A DNA stretch of 17,560 bases from Pseudobdellovibrionaceae bacterium. Its GTDB lineage: Bacteria; Bdellovibrionota; Bdellovibrionia; Bdellovibrionales; JAMPXM01. The DNA is taken from assembly GCA_913776405.1 (NCBI GenBank), contig CAJYOV010000454.1, positions 1 to 17,560 on the forward strand, in the 5' to 3' direction. Made by a program: the position numbers and the translations under genes. Shown piece by piece: positions 7,142-13,759 of the stretch (the stretch's first letter is position 1; each line of letters begins with the position of its first letter). Below the pieces are notes generated by a model. The model was not told the origin of the DNA. It did not search any database and worked only from the letters and a program-made list of their open reading frames with translations.

Positions 7142-7513
7142 ATGAATTCAAAGTTTCTAGTCGCAGCCGCTCTTCTCGCTTCATCGACGTTTCTTTCTGC
7201 GACAGGCGCTTTGGCTTCGTCCCAAACATCAACTTCGGTCTCGACCCCTGCCATCGAAGCAAAGCCAGCTCTCTCGTTTGATTGCGGCGACGTCACCGTG
7301 TCACAGCTGACCGATCTTCAGAACAAATCGTCGGCCTCCGATTTAAAAGACCTCGCAAAACGCTGCGACGAACAAGCCGAAGACTACGAGCTCAAAGCCA
7401 AAGACGCACTCCAAGCCAACAACAAAGCCGACGTCAGCTTCCTCCGCGAAAAAGCCGCAAACGCTTACCTAAACGTCGCAGTCTTCACGAACTCCTCGCT
7501 GTTTAAGAACTGA
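7142..7513 (+). CDS. Small secreted helical protein of unknown function
   Basis: A 123-residue product with a clear Sec signal (MNSKFLVAAALLASSTF...), likely cut after GALA near residue 26. The mature part begins with a Ser/Thr-rich stretch, then a predicted alpha-helical region of about 75 residues with two cysteines, in FDCGD and KRCDE, which could form a periplasmic disulfide. No family is recognised. ATG 7142 is preferred over an earlier in-frame start at 7085 because AGGGGGA (7128-7134) stands 7 bases before it and the signal peptide begins exactly there. The leader contains overlapping inverted repeats. Upstream dsbD ends in a terminator, so this gene should have its own promoter; none was clear by eye. 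It converges on the Rieske/flavodoxin gene. Confidence 0.72.
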   Translation: MNSKFLVAAALLASSTFLSATGALASSQTSTSVSTPAIEAKPALSFDCGDVTVSQLTDLQNKSSASDLKDLAKRCDEQAEDYELKAKDALQANNKADVSFLREKAANAYLNVAVFTNSSLFKN

Positions 7514-7538
7514 CTCGATTGATGCGATGGCAAGTGCG

Positions 7539-7671
7539 CCGATCTTGGCGCTTATCTCGCCACATCAGGTACGATTTTCTTTGAAAGTTCGACGGCGCGA
7601 CTGCTTCCGACCTTGGCGATCATCTCGCCAGGTCAGGTACGATTTTCTTTGAAAGCTCGACGGCGCGGCTG
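7539..7671 (-). repeat. Tandem duplication of the 3' coding end of the Rieske-flavodoxin gene
   Basis: Two 65-base copies, 7539-7603 and 7607-7671, have a 68-base period and about 8 differences. The right copy is the real gene end (SRAVELSKKIVPDLAR, stop TGA at 7620-7622). The left copy, read on the same strand, would encode SRAVELSKKIVPDVAR and its own stop TAA. Within the coding part the changes are three silent third-position changes and one conservative Leu/Val change. Confidence 0.88.
7610..7633. other. Hairpin with the stop codon in its loop
   Basis: ACCTTGGCGA (7610-7619) and TCGCCAGGT (7625-7633) pair over 9 bp with one bulged T. The 5-base loop (7620-7624) contains the TGA stop of the minus-strand gene. 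No U-run follows, so this is not a standard terminator. Confidence 0.35.
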
Positions 7672-8702
7672 ACAAGTTGAAAAGCGCCGTCGTGCAAGTA
7701 TTCGCTTTTTTGCGTGTACTCCATGTTTCGTTCCATGTCCTCGGCCGACCAGCCGAGTGAGTGACCCACATAAGGAAACGGCGGAGTAACGAAGCCGAGT
7801 TCACCGAAGAAGTTCAGCATCTGCCCAGCCACGGATTGAATGTTGTCTTGCCCGCCAGTGATGATGAGCCCTACGACCTTGTTCTGGATTAGAACTTTGT
7901 TTTTGGTTGTGATCTGGTTCTGCACGCTGTTGAGACGCTCGGCCATTTTATAGTAGAGCGAGCTCGCATTGCCCCAGCGAATCGGCGTCGATACCACAAC
8001 GACATCGGCCCAGTGAACGAGGTGCTCGTACACCGTCAGCATCTCATCTTTCGGGTCCATCTTCGTGATCGAGCACGGCCACGTGCACGCGCGCTCCGAT
8101 TTTGAATAGAAGCCTTCACAGTGCCGGAAGTTTAAATCCGAAAGCACGATCACTTTCGTTTCAACTTCCAGCTCCGAGCCTGCGCGCGCGAGTGCTGATT
8201 TCAAAAGATGGTCAGATGTCGAGTAACGAGGGTGAGCTGGGTCCATAGCTGTCGTCGAAATCCCGAGCACACGAATTTTACCTGGCTCACGTTTCGGCTC
8301 GCGCCAGAGATTCGTCATCTTGTTGTAGACCGCCTGCACGCGCTCAGACGGATTCGCAAGATCGATGAAAAGCGAATCCGCTTCGATCTTCAGCGGATAC
8401 CGCGGCACCGCACCCGGCGCCGACGAAATCGGCTCTGCCGACCCCTTGCAGCCCTCACCGGTTTTTGCGTTGAATTCCCAGTAATGCCACGGGCATTCAA
8501 CACAGCCCTTCTTCAACCGACCTTTCGCAAGCGGCCCACCCATGTGGTTGCACTTGTTATTCAGCGCCCCAAACTGACCGTCATGAAACGTGAGCACCAG
8601 CTTCTTGCTATCAAACTCAAGCTCCTTCAACCCACCCGACTGCTCAAGCTCCGTCGCCAACTGCGAAACCTGCCCAACCAAATGCCACTGCTCTACCGCC
8701 AT
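7620..8702 (-). CDS. Fusion of a Rieske [2Fe-2S] domain and an NAD(P)H-dependent FMN reductase-like domain
   Basis: A 360-residue soluble protein. Residues about 5-118 form a Rieske ferredoxin-like domain with all four ligands: Cys51 and His53 (CNHMGG), Cys70 and His73 (CPWHYWEF). A linker of about 25 residues leads to a flavodoxin-fold domain from 143 (IRVLGIST), with STPIRWG (238-244) and IITGGQDN (280-287), typical of the FMN reductase / multimeric flavodoxin superfamily. Cys195, Cys206 and Cys210 (RHCEG...ACTWPC) resemble, but do not match, the four-Cys cluster of iron-sulfur flavoproteins. Probable electron flow is NAD(P)H to FMN to Rieske or a small acceptor; the substrate is unknown. 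ATG 8702 has GAGAG about 8 bases before it; a GTG at 8720 is the alternative. The 3' end is duplicated just downstream. The gene stands alone. Confidence 0.83.
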   Translation of the reverse strand: MAVEQWHLVGQVSQLATELEQSGGLKELEFDSKKLVLTFHDGQFGALNNKCNHMGGPLAKGRLKKGCVECPWHYWEFNAKTGEGCKGSAEPISSAPGAVPRYPLKIEADSLFIDLANPSERVQAVYNKMTNLWREPKREPGKIRVLGISTTAMDPAHPRYSTSDHLLKSALARAGSELEVETKVIVLSDLNFRHCEGFYSKSERACTWPCSITKMDPKDEMLTVYEHLVHWADVVVVSTPIRWGNASSLYYKMAERLNSVQNQITTKNKVLIQNKVVGLIITGGQDNIQSVAGQMLNFFGELGFVTPPFPYVGHSLGWSAEDMERNMEYTQKSEYLHDGAFQLVSRAVELSKKIVPDLAR

Positions 8703-9088
8703 ACGCCGCGCTCTCTCCACCAGATTACATCCAACCCAATGAGCCTAACGCCCCCAACTCGAAAACGGAATCGGCGCCGCTTCATAGTGCTAACTACCCG
8801 CAAGCTGGGTTGAATGTAGCGCGCGCAGCCGTCGGCTTTCTTGGCTCCTTGGGGTAATTTCTGAATTCATCTTTGAGTGGCCGAGGTGCGATTCCGTGGG
8901 CCAACTTTAAATTTGTAGCGTGCTTTTTGGATTCATCTTCTGGCGGATGCGCTCACGCAAATAAGCATCATTTCAACCGGGATAGCAAAAAGATGGCAGC
9001 GCTTGTGAATGACACTCTTCATTTATGGCAAATCGCATCCATCTAGATCGTTGCGGGCAAAGACCGATTGCGTTCGTTCGAGACTGAT
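8703..9088. other. Gene-free stretch between the Rieske gene and the transposase
   Basis: About 385 bases with no convincing coding region. It should hold the promoter of the Rieske-flavodoxin gene, which was not identifiable. It contains two GTAGCG-headed segments (8816 and about 8915), each followed by a T-rich stretch and ATTCATCTT. The first also holds the small palindrome AGCCG-T-CGGCT (8827-8837). These could be REP-like elements beside the transposase, but the similarity is weak. Confidence 0.35.
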
Positions 9089-9697
9089 TCAGGAAGTTCT
9101 AGATGTCTGCGTACTGCGGCGCGATCGAAAGTGATGTCGCTCGCTATCGGCGATATCGCGAAGTCGCCTGTCTCGTTTTGGCAAAATACCCTCAGCTTCA
9201 AGTTGGTTTAGCACGACGTAATCGCGCGCGACTTGATACCCGCGCCAAGACCGAACAACTCGCGTAAAGGGCCGATAATCCCAAAAGCCTTTCGCATCGA
9301 AGAGCGCCTTCAGCACACGCAAACGATTTGCACCCGTAACTGCAAGCACGAGGTGCCCCGTGATCGCCCGAATGAACCGCAAATAAACCGCACGCGACGG
9401 AAACTTCACCAGCAAATGCAGATGATTAAAGTTGTTGGAATACTCAATCAACTTCACCCCGTACTTTTCACACTGCTTACGCACAACCGCATTCACACGC
9501 TTCACATTCAGCTGATGCCCAAACGAAAAAATCCCTCGCGCCTTCGATGACCGCAATACCACATGCATCGGATCCCGCGACGAAACCGGCCGCGCGGTTC
9601 GATTCTTCGCCTTCTTCAAAAGCGAACCCCCAAACCGGAGTTCCGACCGCAATTCACTCGAACTAAATTTCATTTGAGAAGCGCGAGACCTTCGCAT
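9089..9697 (-). CDS. Y1 (HUH) transposase, REP-associated tyrosine transposase type
   Basis: Single-strand DNA nuclease of the IS200-like Y1 superfamily. From ATG 9697 it has 202 residues. The HUH metal motif is NHLHLLV (His92, His94), and the nucleophile is probably Tyr160 in DYVVLNQLEAEG, matching the usual tyrosine-NP helix of this family. The opening HVVLR strand (45-49) and a basic N-terminal 40 residues with GG and many Arg/Lys are usual for stand-alone RAYT proteins. The open frame extends upstream to a GTG at 9853, and ATG 9703 is two codons away; none has a clear ribosome-binding site, so the 5' end is uncertain. There is no accessory tnpB, and no IS-like ends were recognised. It is more likely a resident RAYT than a complete insertion sequence. 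Confidence 0.77.
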   Translation of the reverse strand: MRRSRASQMKFSSSELRSELRFGGSLLKKAKNRTARPVSSRDPMHVVLRSSKARGIFSFGHQLNVKRVNAVVRKQCEKYGVKLIEYSNNFNHLHLLVKFPSRAVYLRFIRAITGHLVLAVTGANRLRVLKALFDAKGFWDYRPFTRVVRSWRGYQVARDYVVLNQLEAEGILPKRDRRLRDIADSERHHFRSRRSTQTSRTS

Positions 9698-9790
9698 CGA
9701 CATGAACGATGGTATCGCACAAATTCTGAAAAACCTCAATTCGATATAAAACAAAATCGATTTATTTCGAGGAGCTCTCTCTCTCACGAA

Positions 9791-9824
9791 AGCCGGAATT
9801 CGCTGATACGCCAGCCGGAATTCG
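9791..9824 (+). repeat. Two copies of a 12-base direct repeat
   Basis: AGCCGGAATTCG occurs at 9791-9802 and 9813-9824, a period of 22 bases. It lies upstream of the likely transposase start, in the part of the frame that is probably not translated. Confidence 0.6.
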
Positions 9825-10139
9825 TTCTCACATTTTAACCGGAGATTGCTCACATCAGCCTGACGAAAATTCGATTTTCTCGAGGGAACAGCGCTAGCGT
9901 CTATTCCTCTTATCCGTCAAAAAACGCAGCCAATGAACGATGGTATTGAAGTCATTGAGCGACCGCTCAACCAACCAAACGCAATCGACTCAGATGCAAA
10001 AAAATTGGAAAACCACGAAAAAACAAACGGCCAAAAATCCCGCTACTCGAAGCACTGACGAGCCAAAGACGCATCGTCCACCCTCACCAACCGCCCCGCA
10101 CCTCGCGAGACGCGCACAGCAAGCGCGAACGCGCGACTT

Positions 10140-10165
10140 CCCGAACCCGCTCCCGAACCCGCCCC
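10140..10165 (-). other. G-quadruplex motif (minus strand)
   Basis: Read on the minus strand this is GGGG-C-GGG-TTC-GGG-AGC-GGG-TTC-GGG: five G-runs with loops of 1-3 bases, built on a 12-base tandem repeat. It lies 25 bases downstream of the stop of the coiled-coil gene at 10190, on the same strand, so it would be in that mRNA's 3' region. Confidence 0.55.
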
Positions 10166-10189
10166 GCACTCCGCGCAAGCGCGCCGGTC

Positions 10190-10801
10190 CTACCGCTTTA
10201 AGCGAGCGATTTCGTTGCGAGCTTCGTCTAAGGCGGCTTGGGCGTTGTGGAGGGACATCTCTTGTTCCGAGACGAGGCGTTGCATGTTGAGCAAGCGGTT
10301 CTCGAAGTTGCGGATAATCGAGTTGTGGCGGTCGACGAGTTCTTGGACTTTCATGTCAGTGATTTTGCGTTCGTTGACCTTGGCGGTGACGAGCGCGAAC
10401 TTTTGAGAAGTTTCTTGATTGGATTTGTTCATCGAATCTTCGACGCGAACGATTGCTTGAGAGAAACGCTCGAGACGCGCATGAACGGTGCGTGCGAGTT
10501 CTTCCATTTTGAAGGCGATCGTCTCTGTGCGCTTTTCCATCGAACCTAAAGCTAAGCGGAAGCTCGTCAGTTGTGCTTCCATCGCTTTCACATCGACCGG
10601 CGCGTAAGGAACTCGGCGCGTGGCCTCCTCACCGGAGCCGGAGCCTAAACCAGAACCCGAGCCCGCACCCACGCCAGAACCACCCATGAGGCTCGAAGCC
10701 GGCACACGCGGATCAGCGGCCAGATTTTTGGGCTCAACTTGTTGAGTTGGGGCGCCAAAGAGCTGAGGATTGAGTTCGCGGTGTGGATTCTGTGGGTTCA
10801 T
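10190..10801 (-). CDS. Coiled-coil protein with Gly/Ser linker, function unknown
   Basis: A 203-residue, soluble protein with no signal peptide. Residues 1-38 are Pro/Gln/Asn-rich and probably disordered. Residues 40-58 are a low-complexity Gly/Ser linker. Residues about 70-203 are almost entirely helical and heptad-like, with many Glu, Arg and Leu, and end in ARLKR. The architecture suggests a structural or scaffold protein whose N-terminus is tethered through a flexible arm. I do not recognise a family. ATG 10801 has AGGGAAAG about 7 bases upstream. The gene is divergent from the operon starting at 10956. No intrinsic terminator was seen downstream, only a G-rich stretch that can form a quadruplex. 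Confidence 0.72.
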   Translation of the reverse strand: MNPQNPHRELNPQLFGAPTQQVEPKNLAADPRVPASSLMGGSGVGAGSGSGLGSGSGEEATRRVPYAPVDVKAMEAQLTSFRLALGSMEKRTETIAFKMEELARTVHARLERFSQAIVRVEDSMNKSNQETSQKFALVTAKVNERKITDMKVQELVDRHNSIIRNFENRLLNMQRLVSEQEMSLHNAQAALDEARNEIARLKR

Positions 10802-10827
10802 GCCTTACTTTCCCTGCTTTCGCGTGC

Positions 10828-10859
10828 CGAAGCGGTCTTTGTAGTCTCTGATCGCTTCG
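10828..10859. other. 10-bp stem inverted repeat in a divergent intergenic region
   Basis: CGAAGCGGTC (10828-10837) pairs with GATCGCTTCG (10850-10859) with one G-T wobble and a 12-base loop. It is in the 154-base gap between the divergent genes at 10801 and 10956. It could be a regulator-binding palindrome or an RNA hairpin in the leader of the minus-strand gene. Confidence 0.5.
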
Positions 10860-10877
10860 CTGGGTCCAACGTCTCCA

Positions 10878-10898
10878 GCCCCTCCCAGGGCCTTTTTT
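10878..10898 (+). terminator. Terminator-like hairpin plus T6 in a divergent region
   Basis: GCCC (10878-10881), loop CTCCCA, GGGC (10888-10891), one C, then TTTTTT (10893-10898). The stem is only 4 bp but entirely G-C. No annotated + strand gene ends here, so if real it would end a small RNA or act as a leader attenuator. Confidence 0.25.
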
Positions 10899-10920
10899 GC
10901 TGGACTGCGTTCTAATCTAC

Positions 10921-10949
10921 TGGACCTGTTCGTAGCCCGTTGCTATTCC
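10921..10949 (+). promoter_or_regulatory. Possible promoter giving a leaderless mRNA for the gene at 10956
   Basis: TGGACC (10921-10926; 4 of 6 to consensus), 17-base spacer, TATTCC (10944-10949; 3 of 6). Transcription would begin at or next to the ATG at 10956, which has no ribosome-binding site. Confidence 0.28.
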
Positions 10950-10955
10950 TTAAGC

Positions 10956-12062
10956 ATGGCGCACGTAGCAGCTTTGACTCAGCATATCTTTAGCCTCGAA
11001 CCGGATAAAGATGCGGCGCGCCTCTGCTTTTATCAATATCTGAAAAATCTCTGCGACGCCACCGAACAGATCGACACCGAAGTTGTAAATCGGTTCTACC
11101 TTCGATCGCTCGGTTTCGCTCATTGGCAAGCCAACAAAGCTCATCTGTTCACCGAAACAGAAATGCTGCTTCAGCATTTCCAAGATTCGACGGGTCATAT
11201 GCTGCCGCTGTCGGGCCTTCTTCGCGCGAACGACTTCCAAGTCATCGCTGTTGAGAATTTGCGCAACCTCGAAGTCGTCGTTCAAAAATCTCTCGAAGCC
11301 CAGCTTACGCCATTTGATCGAACGCGCGTTCTTCGCGAAGGCGACTCACGCGTGATCTCGATCACGCTTCAAGGTGATCGCTCGCTCAAGATCACAACAT
11401 ACCCACGCGCGCTCATTCTTCGTGACGGTGAGCTTGCGCCACTTCACTCGGAACTGTCGCTCTACTACACATCCGACTTGCAATTGAACCCGATGATGAT
11501 TCAGCAAGTGGAAGTCGGTCCGCACGCGACAGCGCGTTTTCACACCGGCATCGAAGGCCTCCGCGGCTCATTCGTTCGCGGTTACACGTATCAAAAGTTT
11601 GGCTCGATCGACGGTGGCGGTTTAAATCGCTATCCGCTTCTTTTTTATCCGTTGAAACGCCTCGAGCAGTTCTTCGTCGATCGCAAATCCGATCCGATGT
11701 ACCTCGAGCTTTCTTCGAGTCTCGAAAAAGCTCTGGAGATGCTGGGACCTGGCGCTCCTCATGATGCTTTCGTGTTCGCACAAGCGGCGCTTGAACGCGG
11801 CCGCCTCGCGCTTGAACACATCTTCCCTGACGATAAATTTGTACGACTTCTCATCACAAACCTTGAGAAATCACTCGCGCTCGCTCAAGTGCAAAACCCG
11901 CAAGCGCGCCACCAACAACACCCTGCCGCTCAAGCAACTCGCACGGACAGCCCGAACCAATGGCAATACGCTGTGAACGGCCGCGCCCTCGACGCGGAAC
12001 CTGAAGGCATAGACCTCCTGAAAGATGAACCATGGCCCGAGATCCGAAACATGCCGGTGTAA
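10956..12062 (+). CDS. Conserved-looking protein of unknown function, first gene of the rluB operon
   Basis: A 368-residue soluble protein with no signal or membrane segment. The N-terminal 90 residues are predicted helical. The middle (about 115-250) is mixed and beta-rich, and includes TTYPRALILRDGEL and FGSIDGGGLNRYPLLFYPL. A helical segment (255-310) follows, then a Gln/Ala/Pro-rich, probably disordered stretch (313-335). I do not recognise the family. The start is an ATG without a Shine-Dalgarno; a possible promoter ends 6 bases before it. Its last 31 bases overlap the start of rluB in another frame, so the two proteins are translated from one message and probably coupled. The link to rRNA modification is by context only. 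Confidence 0.8.
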   Translation: MAHVAALTQHIFSLEPDKDAARLCFYQYLKNLCDATEQIDTEVVNRFYLRSLGFAHWQANKAHLFTETEMLLQHFQDSTGHMLPLSGLLRANDFQVIAVENLRNLEVVVQKSLEAQLTPFDRTRVLREGDSRVISITLQGDRSLKITTYPRALILRDGELAPLHSELSLYYTSDLQLNPMMIQQVEVGPHATARFHTGIEGLRGSFVRGYTYQKFGSIDGGGLNRYPLLFYPLKRLEQFFVDRKSDPMYLELSSSLEKALEMLGPGAPHDAFVFAQAALERGRLALEHIFPDDKFVRLLITNLEKSLALAQVQNPQARHQQHPAAQATRTDSPNQWQYAVNGRALDAEPEGIDLLKDEPWPEIRNMPV

Positions 12063-12985
12063 AACCAGCAGCTGCCCCGTCTGATGAACCTGTTCGCTTA
12101 AACAAATGGCTCGCTGAATGCGGAGTCGCGTCTCGCCGCCACGCCGATCAACTGATCGCGGAAGGCGCCGTTCTCGTAAACGGTAAAAAAGTTTACGAGC
12201 TTGGAACGCGTGTTCGCCCCGCGAGCGACCGTATCACGGTCAACGGCAAGCCCGTAAAAGCCCAAGGCGAAAAAGTCTACATCCTCTTCAACAAACCGAA
12301 GAACGTTGTGACGACGATGAACGACCCACTCGGTCGTCCGTCGATCTCTGATTACTTCCAACGCCTCCCGGTCCGCGTGTATCCGGTCGGTCGTCTCGAC
12401 TGGGATTCCGAAGGCATGATCCTTCTCACGAACGATGGTGACTTCTCGCAAGCTGTAAACCACCCGAAGGAAGAGATCGTAAAACTTTACCTCGTGAAAG
12501 TTTCAGGCCGTCCGACGGATGAACACCTCAATCGCTTGAAGACAGGTGTGTCGATCCCATCGGGCCGCGTTTCGGCGAAGATCGTCGAACGCGTTCGCGG
12601 CAAAGGCACCGGCGAGAAAGATTGGATCAAAATCGGCATCGCGGAAGGTAAAAACCGCCAGATCCGTTTCATGTTTGAAAAGATCGGCTTCGACGTTTTG
12701 AAACTTCAGCGTGTCGCTATCGGCCAACTGAAAATGCCATCGGGCCTCGAGCGCGGTGAATTTGTGTTCCTCACTGAAAAGGGCATCGCGAAAATATTCG
12801 AACAAGATAAACGCGAACTTCCACCAGTGAAACGCGCTCGTTCCGCTAAAACAGAATCTCGCGACGCTTCTTCAAGAAACGCTAGCCAAGCCAAGCGCCC
12901 TCGCCCGTCGAAACGTGTCGGCGGCCGTCAAGAACGCGGTCGCGTGAGCGCAACACCTTCTCGCTCTAACAGATCGAGCAAGTGA
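12032..12985 (+). CDS. rluB: 23S rRNA pseudouridine synthase, RluB type (RsuA/RluB/E/F family)
   Basis: Converts a specific uridine in 23S rRNA to pseudouridine (U2605 for E. coli RluB). Of 317 residues, 20-75 form the S4 RNA-binding domain (VRLNKWLAECGVASRRHAD). The catalytic domain follows, with YPVGRLDWDSEGMILLTNDG; Asp123 in GRLD is the nucleophile. EGKNRQIRFMFEKIG (205-219) is the family's third motif. Residues from about 262 to the end are an Arg/Lys/Ser-rich disordered tail, as in RluB, which argues for this branch over RsuA, RluE or RluF. The start at 12032 lies inside the previous gene and has no obvious ribosome-binding site, pointing to translational coupling. The end overlaps the next gene by 4 bases (GTGA). 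Confidence 0.92.
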   Translation: MARDPKHAGVKPAAAPSDEPVRLNKWLAECGVASRRHADQLIAEGAVLVNGKKVYELGTRVRPASDRITVNGKPVKAQGEKVYILFNKPKNVVTTMNDPLGRPSISDYFQRLPVRVYPVGRLDWDSEGMILLTNDGDFSQAVNHPKEEIVKLYLVKVSGRPTDEHLNRLKTGVSIPSGRVSAKIVERVRGKGTGEKDWIKIGIAEGKNRQIRFMFEKIGFDVLKLQRVAIGQLKMPSGLERGEFVFLTEKGIAKIFEQDKRELPPVKRARSAKTESRDASSRNASQAKRPRPSKRVGGRQERGRVSATPSRSNRSSK

Positions 12986-13755
12986 CGAACTTTGAGATCG
13001 CCAAGAATGCAGGCCTGATCTGTCTTGCAAGCTTAGCGATCTTTCTTTGTGCCAACTGGCAATCCACACGGCTTCCAAAAGACATTTCAGACTCGAGGCC
13101 TTATTTCGAGCCTCCTATTCAACAATCGCTCGCAGAACGCGATCTAAAAACATTTACGAAATCGATCAACGGCCACACTTACAGTGTCTCACCGAAATTT
13201 CGATACCGTCTTCGTGGGCTTGTAGTGTCGCTCTCTGAAACTTCATCTTTGACCAACATCACACACGCGAAGGCTGGCGATTACTTCAACACCAACGACC
13301 TCTGCGTGATATGGGGCTCGAACGCGAAGAGCTTGAACTTACGAGACTTCGATTTTTGGAATGGTGATTGGACCTGCTACGTTCAGACGGATAGCTCCGA
13401 AGCGTGGTCGGCCTTCGATCAAGATGGCCTCTCCAACACTCATGTTTTACCAAGCACGCCCGAGATTCGCCGAGCACTCGCGCGCGTTCGCATCGGCGAC
13501 CAAATTGAGGCTACCGGCCAACTCGTCGACTATTCAACTGACAGTGGTCCGTTACGCACGACGAGCACCGTGCGCACAGATCGCGGCAATGGTGCCTGCG
13601 AAGTCATGTACGTCGAGGACTTCAAGATCTTGAAGCGCCCAAACCAGAAGTGGTTCAAGACAGCGCAAGTTTCCGGCGCACTAAGTTTGCTAAGCGGACT
13701 CGTGGCTTTAATCGCCTTCTTCGTTTTGCCATTTCTGCGGAAGAACGAAAGCTGA
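12982..13755 (+). CDS. Membrane-anchored protein of unknown function with periplasmic domain
   Basis: A 257-residue protein with a hydrophobic helix near each end (about 8-25 and 228-250) and a soluble domain between them, probably periplasmic. Conserved-looking segments are LCVIWGSN (107-114), SNTHVLP (151-157), RIGDQIEATGQLVDYS (170-185) and RTDRGNGACE (198-207). From memory these resemble an unnamed family in Proteobacteria with a SN.H..P...GD....G.LVD...GACE pattern; function is not known. Cys108, Cys132 and Cys206 are in the periplasmic part. The start is GTG at 12982, overlapping the rluB stop in a GTGA junction typical of coupled genes. It ends 4 bases before the end of a convergent lipoprotein gene. 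Confidence 0.8.
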   Translation: MTNFEIAKNAGLICLASLAIFLCANWQSTRLPKDISDSRPYFEPPIQQSLAERDLKTFTKSINGHTYSVSPKFRYRLRGLVVSLSETSSLTNITHAKAGDYFNTNDLCVIWGSNAKSLNLRDFDFWNGDWTCYVQTDSSEAWSAFDQDGLSNTHVLPSTPEIRRALARVRIGDQIEATGQLVDYSTDSGPLRTTSTVRTDRGNGACEVMYVEDFKILKRPNQKWFKTAQVSGALSLLSGLVALIAFFVLPFLRKNES

Positions 13756-13759
13756 GGGT

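Larger units (their letters stand above)
9698..10189. other. Gene-poor stretch with short repeats and strong base skew
   Basis: Nearly 500 bases with no convincing gene. The exact 14-mer ATGAACGATGGTAT occurs at 9702-9715 and 9933-9946. GAAAAT-TCG-ATTTTC (9865-9879) is a small palindrome. From about 9990 to 10190 the + strand is rich in A and C and notably poor in T. Frames open here on both strands look like by-products of this skew. Confidence 0.5.

Noticed and set aside
8089..8140. Iron-sulfur flavoprotein [4Fe-4S] motif in the flavodoxin part of the Rieske fusion
   Set aside because: Only three cysteines with C-X10-C-X3-C spacing; the known motif needs four compactly spaced cysteines.
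8208..8813. 201-codon open frame on the + strand opposite the Rieske-flavodoxin gene
   Set aside because: Arg/Leu/Pro-rich composition without domain features; it mirrors a well-supported gene on the other strand.
9990..10178. 62-codon minus-strand frame with a hydrophobic end, just after the coiled-coil gene
   Set aside because: TTG start, no ribosome-binding site, and Gly/Arg/Phe composition explained by the G/T-rich strand.
8703..10189. Complete insertion sequence around the transposase
   Set aside because: No paired ends, no accessory gene and no second copy seen; a stand-alone RAYT is simpler.
9940..10290. 116-codon + strand frame in the gene-poor stretch
   Set aside because: Low-complexity product from an A/C-skewed region, running into the antisense of the coiled-coil gene; no ribosome-binding site or family feature.
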